A program made the position numbers and the translations under genes. This document shows, piece after piece, positions 9,846-17,171 of a stretch of DNA of 64,000 bases. Under the pieces are notes generated by a model. That model was not told the DNA's origin and did no database searches. It worked only from the letters and a program-made list of their open reading frames with translations. Origin of the DNA: Paenibacillus helianthi (lineage in GTDB: Bacteria; Bacillota; Bacilli; Paenibacillales; Paenibacillaceae); NCBI RefSeq assembly GCF_001909055.1, contig NZ_LVWI01000003.1, forward strand, positions 1-64,000. The letters run 5' to 3'. Positions within the stretch are counted from its first letter, which is position 1; the number at the start of each line of letters is the position of its first letter.

Positions 9846-10553
9846 ATGAACAATTCAACGATATTAATCGTGGATGATGATGTGGAGATTCGTGACCTGA
9901 TTACATTACTTTTAACGAATGAGGGCTATACCGTTTATCAGGCTGAAAATGGCGAACGAGCAATCTCCCTTATGAATACTGATGTGGATTTAGTTATTCT
10001 TGATATCATGATGCCAGGAATGACCGGCTACAAAGTCTGCAGTATCATTCGTGAACAATATAATTCTCCAGTATTGTTCCTGACTGCTAAAGGTATGGAT
10101 TCTGATCTGACAATCGGTTATTCCTGTGGTGGAGACGATTATTTGACCAAACCGTTTTCCAGTGCAGAGTTGTTGGCACGAATTAAAGGGCTTTTGCGCA
10201 GATACAAGATATATATGGGAAAAGAAATGGATACAAGGCGCGATGCTTATTTAGTTTGCGGCGATCTGAAAGTTCATCCTGAGTTTAATGAAGTATTTAA
10301 AGCAGACACAGAGTTGAATCTGACAGAGATCGAATATCAGTTGCTTCGACTCATGCTGCAATACAGGGGGAAAATTTTCACGATGCAAAACCTATATGAA
10401 AGAGTCTGGAATGAACCATTCTTATCTACAAGTGCCAATACAGTCATGGTTCATATACGCAAGCTGCGATCCAAAATAGAGGAAGATCCTAAAAACTCAA
10501 AATTTGTTAAAACCGTTTGGGGAAAGGGGTATCGGGTTGAAAAAGAAACTTAA
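9846..10553 (+). CDS. OmpR-family response regulator (VanR-like)
   Basis: A 235-residue response regulator with a receiver domain (VDDDVEIRD, phospho-acceptor in LVILDIMMPG, K in DDYLTKPF) and a winged-helix OmpR-type DNA-binding domain (LNLTEIEYQLLRLM, NTVMVHIRKLRSKI, VWGKGYRV). It overlaps the start of its partner kinase gene. A 21-base block shared by the promoters at 11821 and 13158 contains TTTTTCAGAATT and is followed about 20 bases later by a similar T-rich half, as OmpR-type direct repeats often are. It therefore probably controls the downstream lipid-enzyme genes. Confidence 0.92.
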   Translation: MNNSTILIVDDDVEIRDLITLLLTNEGYTVYQAENGERAISLMNTDVDLVILDIMMPGMTGYKVCSIIREQYNSPVLFLTAKGMDSDLTIGYSCGGDDYLTKPFSSAELLARIKGLLRRYKIYMGKEMDTRRDAYLVCGDLKVHPEFNEVFKADTELNLTEIEYQLLRLMLQYRGKIFTMQNLYERVWNEPFLSTSANTVMVHIRKLRSKIEEDPKNSKFVKTVWGKGYRVEKET

Positions 10554-11826
10554 AAAGGAGAAAAAAACTCGGATACCTCTGCGTCGCTCAGTATTGGGCT
10601 TTAAACTGCTTGGTTTTGCGTTGTTCAGCTTTGTTATAGCTGTAATTATTTATTTCGGAGTATCAAAGCTTGGCAACTACATTGCGGATTCAGAAACACT
10701 GGAGAAATTGGAAAAAAGCAACAATATAGAAACTTATCTGGAACAGTTTCAGGGTTATGTTACGGCCAACAGACTGAAATCCTCGGACTATACACAGATT
10801 AAATTCTGGCTTACCGAAAATACCCAGGTAGGCTTTTTGTATAATTCCGACAAAAGCTCATCAGAAGACTACAAAATACAGTTTGTAGATAAATCAGTTT
10901 TTGTTTCTCCCTATGCAACCAATGCGATGTACGCTGCTTTTATTCAACCGTTATCTATTTTTTTCGCAGTCTGGTGTTTCTTCTTTCTGTTTTTAGCAAA
11001 TGTCCGATACATTGTAAGCGACATCAAACTTCTTTCACGTGATATGAAGCAGTTGACTGAAGGGAAGCTAAACCATAAGGTATGGCTTTCGAGAAAGGAC
11101 GAGCTTGGTGACTTGGCAAGAGATATTGAAACGATGCGGTGTTCCATTATTTCACGTATGGAGGCTGAAAATAAGGCAATACAAGCCAATCAAAATTTGA
11201 TTACAGCACTTTCCCATGACCTTCGCACTCCATTAACGAAGCAGATCGGTTACCTTGAATTTGCTATGAATGGCCAATACAAGGATGAAGCCTCTATGCA
11301 GGATTGCTTGCGCAAGGTTTACAGCGCATCGTTACAAATCAAATCACTTTCGGATGAACTTTTTTCCTATTTCACAGCATTACAAAGTAGTGACGGAAAG
11401 CAGAGAGAATTTGAAGAAGTTGACGGATTTACTTTGCTGAGTCAACTTTTTATGGAGTACTCTGAATTTTTGGATAAAAGCGGTTTTAACGTACACCTCC
11501 GCAATCCGGAAATACAGGAATTTACCTTGAAAGTAGATATCCACTATCTCGCTCGAATCATGGATAATTTAATCTCTAATATCCAAAAGTACGCGGATAT
11601 AAGCCAACCTGTTGAGTTTTACTATCAGGTTATGGACAGTAACGTGTTTATCCATTTCGAAAATAGGATTGGCAAGCAGATTGGATATACAGAGAGTGCC
11701 AATATCGGAATAAAGTCAGCAGATAAATTGGCGAAATCCATGAATGGAAGCTTACATATTGAAAAACACACTGAACATTTTGTCGCAGTTTTAAGTCTCC
11801 CAGTATTTGCAACCGACTATAATTAA
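10537..11826 (+). CDS. sensor histidine kinase (VanS-like)
   Basis: About 429 residues. One transmembrane helix near residue 20 (LLGFALFSFVIAVIIYF), a short extracytoplasmic region of about 85 residues, a second helix (FIQPLSIFFAVWCFFFLFLA), a HAMP-like linker, then the HisKA histidine in ALSHDLRTPLTKQIGYLEF and a HATPase domain with MDNLISNIQKYA. The N-terminal tail is very lysine-rich. The frame opens at TTG 10504 inside the regulator gene; TTG 10537, with AAAGGGG seven bases upstream, is the more likely start. It pairs with the VanR-like regulator. The C-terminal ATPase motifs are somewhat divergent (no clean DNGxG). Confidence 0.88.
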   Translation: MKKKLKKEKKTRIPLRRSVLGFKLLGFALFSFVIAVIIYFGVSKLGNYIADSETLEKLEKSNNIETYLEQFQGYVTANRLKSSDYTQIKFWLTENTQVGFLYNSDKSSSEDYKIQFVDKSVFVSPYATNAMYAAFIQPLSIFFAVWCFFFLFLANVRYIVSDIKLLSRDMKQLTEGKLNHKVWLSRKDELGDLARDIETMRCSIISRMEAENKAIQANQNLITALSHDLRTPLTKQIGYLEFAMNGQYKDEASMQDCLRKVYSASLQIKSLSDELFSYFTALQSSDGKQREFEEVDGFTLLSQLFMEYSEFLDKSGFNVHLRNPEIQEFTLKVDIHYLARIMDNLISNIQKYADISQPVEFYYQVMDSNVFIHFENRIGKQIGYTESANIGIKSADKLAKSMNGSLHIEKHTEHFVAVLSLPVFATDYN

Positions 11827-11885
11827 GATTTTTTCAGAATTGGTGTAAGCTCCTTTTAAGTTTTACCTGTTAGGTTAGATACTAA
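11821..11885 (+). promoter_or_regulatory. probable promoter/operator shared with 13158
   Basis: Positions 11821-11841 equal 13158-13178 except for one base. In both places a second T-rich element (TTTTAAGTTTT or TTTTTAGTT) follows about 20 bases later and a -10-like sequence comes after it (TAGATAC or TATAGGTATCAT). The arrangement fits a direct-repeat site for the adjacent OmpR-type regulator. It begins in the stop region of the kinase gene. Confidence 0.5.
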
Positions 11886-11908
11886 CAGGTATCTGCTAAA
11901 AGGAGCTT
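11847..11908 (+). promoter_or_regulatory. long two-stem hairpin that covers a ribosome-binding site
   Basis: AAGCTCCTTTTA (11847-11858) pairs perfectly with TAAAAGGAGCTT (11897-11908). Inside it, TACCTGTTAG (11864-11873) pairs perfectly with CTAACAGGTA (11882-11891), leaving equal 5-base internal loops and an 8-base apical loop. The AAGGAG at 11899-11904, the ribosome site of the mini-ORF at 11916, lies in the outer stem. No T-run follows, so it is not an ordinary terminator. It could be a translational switch or, at the DNA level, an operator dyad. Confidence 0.55.
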
Positions 11909-11915
11909 GTTTAAT

Positions 11916-11963
11916 ATGCTTAGAAACAATTATTCAAAACAAGAAAATGAGGCGTTTAGATGA
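11916..11963 (+). CDS. putative 15-residue leader peptide
   Basis: A mini-ORF encoding a 15-residue hydrophilic peptide (MLRNNYSKQENEAFR). It starts 11 bases after AAGGAG (11899-11904) and its stop overlaps the next mini-ORF start as ATGA, the usual arrangement for coupled translation. It is too short to judge by codon use. Support is positional: the ribosome site, the hairpin hiding it, and the overlap. Confidence 0.35.
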   Translation: MLRNNYSKQENEAFR

Positions 11964-12025
11964 AAAAATGGTTTGAGCGAACTATTGAAAAAATGAAGAA
12001 ATGGTTTTATGAACAGACGAAGTAG
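11960..12025 (+). CDS. putative 21-residue cationic amphipathic peptide
   Basis: A mini-ORF encoding a peptide that begins MKKWFERTIEKMKKWF and ends YEQTK. It has seven basic and three acidic residues, with W, F, I and M spaced as on one face of a helix, like small membrane-active or membrane-binding peptides. A GAGG lies about eight bases upstream, inside the preceding mini-ORF, and the start overlaps that ORF by four bases. It precedes the reductase-like gene by about 40 bases. The function is unknown; it may be a membrane-sensing leader, a small toxin-like peptide or chance. Confidence 0.45.
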   Translation: MKKWFERTIEKMKKWFYEQTK

Positions 12026-12067
12026 TACGGTTTACTGATAATTGAGTATAAAGGAGAAGTGAGAAAG

Positions 12068-13117
12068 GTGAACGGAATAAGAATTGGAAATAAAATCTCA
12101 CGCCTTCCCGTCATTCAAGGCGGAATGGGTGTCGGTGTATCGCTGCACCGACTGGCTGGTACTGTCGCAAAAGAGGGTGGAATTGGCATAATTTCAACGG
12201 CCAACATTGGATTTCGGGAATTTGACTTTGATACAGATCCGCAAAGTGCTAATCTTCGTGCAATTAAAAAAGAAATTACTATGGCCCGAGAAATTGCCAA
12301 CGGGGGAATCCTCGGTGTAAACATTATGGTTGCCGCTCAGCAATACGAGGATCTTGTCCGGGAATGCGTAGCAAATGGAATAGATCTAATTATTTCCGGC
12401 GCAGGGCTACCCCTGAAGCTTCCGGAATTAGTGAAAGGTTCAGCAAGTAAAATAGCACCTATTATTTCCTCAGCCCGTGCCTTTCGGCTTATTCTTAAAA
12501 GCTGGATAAAGAGGTACGACTATATCCCCGATTTGGTTATCGTAGAAGGCCCGCAAGCCGGTGGGCATCTTGGATTCAGCTATGATGAGCTTGCTGAAAA
12601 TAAGCAAAGCCTGGAGGACATTGTGCTTGAAGTGCTCGCTGCTGCCGAGGAAGCGGAGCAAGAACTGGGGGTAAAAATCCCTGTAATTGCTGCTGGAGGC
12701 ATTTTTACTAACGAAGATGTTGTCCGCGTTATGGAACTTGGTGCAGCGGGCGTTCAAATTGCAACAAGATTTGTAGCCACGGAGGAATGCGATGCTGCGT
12801 CTGAATTTAAGCAGGCATATATTGACGCCACAGATGAAGATGTGGAAATCATCAAAAGCCCGGTTGGAATGCCCGGACGCGCGATTCGTAATGCCTTTAT
12901 TAAGCGTGTAGAAGAACGAGAAGTGAAAATCAAAAGTTGCAGCCGTTGCCTGAAATCCTGTCATATTGATACAGCACCGTACTGTATTACTAAAGCGTTG
13001 GTCAATTCGGTTAAAGGCAATACTTCCAATGGTCTGATTTTTTGTGGCAGTAATGTTTCCAGAATTAAAAGCCTGACCACTGTGAAAAAATTACTGGACG
13101 AGTTATGCGGCGTCTAG
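12068..13117 (+). CDS. FMN enoyl-reductase / nitronate monooxygenase-like protein
   Basis: About 349 residues of the flavin-dependent TIM-barrel family that includes nitronate monooxygenase, FabK enoyl-ACP reductase and PfaD. Seen motifs are the N-terminal PVIQGGMGVGVS, GGILGVNIMV, LIISGAGLP, the EGPQAGGHLG segment near the FMN, PVIAAGGIFT and GAAGVQIATRFVATEEC. The C-terminal region has a cysteine cluster (CSRCLKSCHIDTAPYC) known from Firmicute members of the family. GTG 12068 lies eleven bases after AAGGAG; an in-frame GTG at 12059 is too close to it. Its neighbour is an acyl-activating enzyme, so a role in lipid or polyketide-like chemistry is more likely than nitronate detoxification, but that is inference. 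Confidence 0.85.
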   Translation: MNGIRIGNKISRLPVIQGGMGVGVSLHRLAGTVAKEGGIGIISTANIGFREFDFDTDPQSANLRAIKKEITMAREIANGGILGVNIMVAAQQYEDLVRECVANGIDLIISGAGLPLKLPELVKGSASKIAPIISSARAFRLILKSWIKRYDYIPDLVIVEGPQAGGHLGFSYDELAENKQSLEDIVLEVLAAAEEAEQELGVKIPVIAAGGIFTNEDVVRVMELGAAGVQIATRFVATEECDAASEFKQAYIDATDEDVEIIKSPVGMPGRAIRNAFIKRVEEREVKIKSCSRCLKSCHIDTAPYCITKALVNSVKGNTSNGLIFCGSNVSRIKSLTTVKKLLDELCGV

Positions 13118-13157
13118 TACTTCGGTCAAGATTTAGTTTCATCGCAACGGTACAGGT

Positions 13158-13220
13158 AATTAAGAATTTTTCAGAATTACAGTAGGTTATTTTTTAGTTC
13201 CTATAGGTATCATAGGCACA
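13158..13220 (+). promoter_or_regulatory. second copy of the shared promoter block
   Basis: 13158-13178 repeats 11821-11841 with one difference and is followed by TTTTTTAGTT and TATAGGTATCAT. It lies in the 137-base gap before the acyl-CoA synthetase-like gene, which suggests that this gene has its own promoter under the same regulator. Confidence 0.5.
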
Positions 13221-13254
13221 TAGACACATATACAGATATTTACGGAGGTTAATT

Positions 13255-14937
13255 GTGATGGGAATATCATCGATGAACGCGAATTCGGATCTATATATTG
13301 TTCCAAAATTCTCTAATTTTAGAGACCTTCTGAATTACAGTGCGGGACAATATGCAAACCAAAATGCTTTTCAAATCAAAAAGGAGAACGGTACTTATCG
13401 TATTATCACTTATAAAGATCTTATAGAACAGTATTACAGCCTTTGTGCTGAATTTATCCGAAGGGATTTATTGGGCAAACGCATTGCCGTTATTGGTAAT
13501 AACAGTTACGGCTGGGTACTTAGCTACCTTTGCGCAGCCACTGTAGGAGTGGCCGTTCCTATCGACAAAGAGCTATGTGCAGAGGAAATACAGGATTTCT
13601 GTGAAGCGGCCGAATGCAGTATCATATGCGCGGATAATGCGACTCGGGAAAAGTTGATCCAGGTAGATTCGTCCTTTCTTCAATATTCTCACAGGGATAT
13701 CGAAAATTTCCGCGTTTCTTGTTCGGAACATGAAAAACGGTACATCGATTCCATTGCATTACCGATAGATGAAATGCGTGTTCTGATTTTCACCTCCGGA
13801 ACCACGGGAAATGCCAAAGGCGTGTGTCTGTCACAGAACAATATCTGTGCGAATATTTATCAGACCACACGGATTGTACAGATCAAACCAGGTGAAAAGA
13901 CGATTTCCGTTCTCCCGCTTCATCACACTTATGAATGTACGCTTAATTGTCTACTTCAACTGTCGAGGGGAGCGTGCATCTCCTACTGCGACGGATTGAC
14001 TAAGATAGCACAGAATATACAGGAATATCGTCCATCCGTTATGGTAGTTGTTCCTGCGCTTCTAAAAATGATGAGTAAGCGAATCCGGCTCTCTGTCGCA
14101 AAGGAATGTCCTGAAAAGTACCGCGCACTGTTTCAGGAAAAATCTCTAGCACAAGCTCTTGCCGAAGTACCTTTTTTCATTCGGAAAATCATCCGTGCAA
14201 AAGTCAGAAAAACACTTGGCGGTAAGCTGCGGCTGGTTATCGTTGGTGCAGCAGAGCTTGATACTTCGCTTGTTGATGATTTTTCTGCGCTCGGAATCCG
14301 CGCTCTGCAAGGTTATGGTTTGACAGAGTGCGCACCACTTCTTGCTGGAAACAGCGATTTCTTTTTAGATCCTGCCTCTACCGGATGCGCAATTCCTGGT
14401 GTAATACTAAAAATCTTAAGTCCCAATGAAACAGGTGTCGGTGAAGTTGCTGTCAAAGGTGAGAATGTTATGCTGGGGTATTACCAGGATGAGGCAGCGA
14501 CTTGCGCTGCTATGCAGGAAGGATTCTTCCTCACCGGCGATCTCGGTTGCATTGATGACAAGGGGGCGCTGTTTATCAAAGGGCGTATTAAAAACGTCAT
14601 TGTTACAAGCAACGGTAAGAATATCTATCCGGAGGAGATGGAAACCCGGCTGGGAGAAGCTGAGTGCATCAGCGAATCTCTTGTACTTGAAGGAAAAGGA
14701 CCAGATGGCGAAAGCTGCGTGAAAGCAAAGGTTTTGCCTAACATTGAATTCATCAAAGAGAAATTAGGACATTTCCCTAGCTTTGAAGAGATCCAGTTGT
14801 ATGTGAAATCTGCAATAAATGAACTTAACAGCAAGCTCCCAAGCTATAAACGTATTCATATTATTGTGATTTTGGAACAAGGATTGGAACGCACAACTAC
14901 GCAGAAGATTAAACGGTACGGTGTCAATCTGGCGTAG
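13255..14937 (+). CDS. AMP-dependent acyl-CoA synthetase-like enzyme
   Basis: A 560-residue adenylate-forming enzyme, expected to activate a carboxylic (probably fatty) acid with ATP. Motifs run in the expected order: the P-loop-like LIFTSGTTGNAKGVCLS, PLHHTYECT, the LQGYGLTECAPLLA core motif, GDLG, and IKGRIKNVIVTSNGKN with the hinge and the catalytic-lysine-bearing C-terminal domain (TTTQKIKRY). It looks intact and cytosolic. GTG 13255 and ATG 13258 are both possible behind GGAGG. Together with the reductase-like gene before it and the broken acyltransferase after it, it suggests a small acyl-modification pathway. Confidence 0.9.
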   Translation: MMGISSMNANSDLYIVPKFSNFRDLLNYSAGQYANQNAFQIKKENGTYRIITYKDLIEQYYSLCAEFIRRDLLGKRIAVIGNNSYGWVLSYLCAATVGVAVPIDKELCAEEIQDFCEAAECSIICADNATREKLIQVDSSFLQYSHRDIENFRVSCSEHEKRYIDSIALPIDEMRVLIFTSGTTGNAKGVCLSQNNICANIYQTTRIVQIKPGEKTISVLPLHHTYECTLNCLLQLSRGACISYCDGLTKIAQNIQEYRPSVMVVVPALLKMMSKRIRLSVAKECPEKYRALFQEKSLAQALAEVPFFIRKIIRAKVRKTLGGKLRLVIVGAAELDTSLVDDFSALGIRALQGYGLTECAPLLAGNSDFFLDPASTGCAIPGVILKILSPNETGVGEVAVKGENVMLGYYQDEAATCAAMQEGFFLTGDLGCIDDKGALFIKGRIKNVIVTSNGKNIYPEEMETRLGEAECISESLVLEGKGPDGESCVKAKVLPNIEFIKEKLGHFPSFEEIQLYVKSAINELNSKLPSYKRIHIIVILEQGLERTTTQKIKRYGVNLA

Positions 14938-15030
14938 AGATCGGTCATAAATAAAAAAATATGAGGTGGATAGTTAACTGAATATTTACTGCATATCACG
15001 GTATATTTTTGGCTCATAGGAGATAATCTT

Positions 15031-15813
15031 GTGGACGAAAACGAAGATTATGTAGGAGTGGAGTCTATGAATCGGCTAAACGCCTCTATTCATAAAAGTA
15101 GTTTACAATCCGTACTTAAGCTTCTGATGCCGCGATTTCCATCTTTTTATGTATGGTTGCGATATCACTGGTTTCGTTATTTCTTTGAGAAATTAGAATA
15201 CAAACTGCTGATGCTTGAAGAAGCCAGTGTGAATGAGCCGCTCTACATGACGTTAAATGAACTTTACCATTGCGCATTTCGTGTTATTGTATCTGAAAAC
15301 CGTATTGCACTGGAATATTCACATGCAGTATCAGATGCGTATGGTGGCAGTATGTTTTTGAAATCACTCATTGCCGAGTATTAAAATATCCAATACTCTG
15401 TGTCCGGATTCTCAGGGGTTTTAAGCGTAAATGAGATATCGACGTACGACGAAATTGAAGTTGTATATCCAGAGGTAGCCGGCCACTCAAAAAAAAAGAA
15501 GACCCTGTGGAACAGGTATTCTATAAAAGGAACACCGGATGAAAAACTGCAAAAAACAGAACTAATCTTCAGGACAAACGAGTTATTGATCTGTGCAAGT
15601 GAATATGGAGTAACTCTTACATTAACAAGGAATATAAAAGAGCCTTTATTAGAGCAAAAGATCTCTCAGATACTGGAAAATGCAATATACAATAAACAAT
15701 CGATTGGAGTCGGTCTAATCAATAGTGATATATCTGTAAAAAGTTCTCATCTGCCTGTTTATTTTGAAGGCGAAGAAGCTTTTAACGTGTGTTCTCATAG
15801 GTACATGACATAG
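15031..15813 (+). pseudogene. broken condensation/acyltransferase-like gene
   Basis: Two open stretches in one frame (15031-15384 and 15385-15813) are separated only by a TAA at 15382-15384, where a TTA leucine codon would restore SLIAEYLNIQYS. The first half holds a possible active-site motif, YSHAVSDAYGG, like the HxxxDG motif of condensation-domain and alcohol acetyltransferase proteins, after an RFPSFYVWLRY segment typical of their N-terminal region. Such proteins usually exceed 400 residues; here the frame ends after about 260, so the 3' part is lost too. GTG 15031 has AGGAG eight bases upstream. It follows the acyl-CoA synthetase gene by 93 bases and was probably the acyl acceptor or transfer step. 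Confidence 0.7.
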
Positions 15814-15974
15814 CGTATAAAATGATCAGAGACCAGCTAAATATAATTCCAGGAACAAGCTGTATGGTATTCTGATAAACCATTGAATGGTAGAAATCAT
15901 GCCAATGTCTAAGAATACACCTACAGAAGCATTCAATTAAATTTGTGCGGGCGGCTTTCGTTAACATTGCGGCG

Positions 15975-16295
15975 TCATAGGTTATGAACAATAATCATGG
16001 CACCAGTTATAAGGATGAAAATTGGTCCAAGCAAATCCAGTTTGAAGTCATGCTCCATCAAGAAACGAAATGCGGTTTCTGCGTTGTGTGTAACGAGTTC
16101 AATCAATACAATACGTAACATAAATATAAAAAAAAGTATAGCAATACTGATGGGATGAGTGATGACGTATTTTTTACCCGATTTGTTATCCTGTTCTACC
16201 TTGGAAAGAAGCACCAGTGCTCCACCGGCCAGAACGCCGAGCAAGATGGAAGCTGCGAGTAACCCAGCCGTTGTGACCTCCAGTGGGAACATCAT
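15975..16295 (-). CDS. small membrane protein, probable 5' frameshift
   Basis: An open frame of 106 residues with hydrophobic segments at the N-terminus (TTAGLLAASILLGVLAGGALVLL), in the middle (PISIAILFFIFMLRIVLIELV) and at the end (LLGPIFILITGAMIIVHNL); I do not recognise the family. ATG 16295 has no ribosome site. A strong AAGGAGG followed by an ATG lies about 50 bases upstream, but that ATG reads only MTISL before a stop. One base less would join it in frame to FEFLQSLFSPYL and the annotated start. So the gene is either frameshifted (or miscalled by one base) or preceded by a five-codon leader. An 18-base box and a -10-like TATACT lie upstream. Confidence 0.6.
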   Translation of the reverse strand: MMFPLEVTTAGLLAASILLGVLAGGALVLLSKVEQDNKSGKKYVITHPISIAILFFIFMLRIVLIELVTHNAETAFRFLMEHDFKLDLLGPIFILITGAMIIVHNL

Positions 16296-16385
16296 TAAGT
16301 ACGGCGAAAATAGCGATTGTAGAAATTCAAAGACTTATTGTCATTTTGAGTTGCCTCCTTGAAAGGTATCTAAAGTAGTAAATAA

Positions 16386-16463
16386 AGTATACCCTTCGAA
16401 AGAAGGCAATAAGTCCACCTGTAGGTTGATTCTTCCTGTGATCTTGTCCACCTATAGATGTCA
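16386..16463 (-). promoter_or_regulatory. promoter with two copies of an 18-base box
   Basis: On the plus strand GTCCACCTGTAGGTTGAT is at 16413-16430 and a weaker copy, GTCCACCTATAGATGTCA, starts 33 bases further on at 16446. Read on the minus strand the better box is followed after 21 bases by TATACT (16386-16391), a likely -10 for the membrane-protein gene ending at 15975. The same box and spacing recur at 18929 and 19948. The core ACCT-GT-AGGT is a dyad. The adjacent NarL-type regulator is the obvious candidate to bind. Confidence 0.6.
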
Positions 16464-16502
16464 GAGCGTAATTTCATGTAGAATCAAGAAGATTGTTCTA
16501 CT

Positions 16503-17171
16503 TCATTTAACTATGCCGTTACGGATAGCATATACTACGGCTTGTGTGCGGTCTTGGACTGCAAATTTCTGCAGTATGCGGTGTACATGTGTCTTAATAG
16601 TGCTTTCGCCAAGAAACATTTTGGAAGCGATCTCTTCGTTGCGTAAACCGTAAGCCATTTGCTGCAAGACCTCCAGTTCCCGTTTAGTAAACAAGTGCAA
16701 TAAGTCGGTTTCTTCAACCCCAGTCTGTTTCTCTTCCGGCGCTTGCTTCTGAAGCGCCTCCCCCATTAACCTCGCGGCAAACGCTGTGCGAAAGATTACT
16801 TCACCTCTTAACGCTGCTCGGATTGCGGCCAGCAGTTCCTCCGGTTCGGTATCCTTGAGTAGATATCCAATTACGCCTGAACGAATACCTTCGTAAACGT
16901 ATTCTTCCGTTTCAAAGGTAGTCAGGATAACGATCTTACAGGAGGGAGTTTGTTCCAATATCTTTCGTGTAGCTTCGATACCGCTGCATTGCGGCATCTG
17001 CACGTCCATCAGAATCAGCTGCGGTTTTTTTTGAAGAGCCTGTTCTATTGCTTCCAGGCCGTTTCCAGCTTCACCCACAACCTCCATATCAGATTGGGCG
17101 CCTATGATATATTTCATACCCTGACGTATAAGTGGCTGGTCATCCACCAGAAGGATTTTTGACTTGCCCAA
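16503..17171 (-). CDS. NarL/DesR-type response regulator
   Basis: About 222 residues: a receiver domain (VDDQPLIRQG, phospho-acceptor in LILMDVQMPQCSG, K in GYLLKDTEP) and a LuxR-type helix-turn-helix (LFTKRELEVLQQMAYGLRNEEIASKMF). The frame is open from GTG 17180, which abuts the ribosome site; TTG 17171 lies nine bases after AAGGAGG and is the better start. The gene overlaps the end of the upstream kinase gene, so the two are co-transcribed. It probably recognises the box found at 16413, 18929 and 19948. Confidence 0.92.
   Translation of the reverse strand: MGKSKILLVDDQPLIRQGMKYIIGAQSDMEVVGEAGNGLEAIEQALQKKPQLILMDVQMPQCSGIEATRKILEQTPSCKIVILTTFETEEYVYEGIRSGVIGYLLKDTEPEELLAAIRAALRGEVIFRTAFAARLMGEALQKQAPEEKQTGVEETDLLHLFTKRELEVLQQMAYGLRNEEIASKMFLGESTIKTHVHRILQKFAVQDRTQAVVYAIRNGIVK

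Noticed and set aside
15782-15991. 69-codon minus-strand ORF between the acyltransferase remnant and the small membrane gene
   Set aside because: No ribosome site, overlaps both neighbours, and no recognisable protein features.
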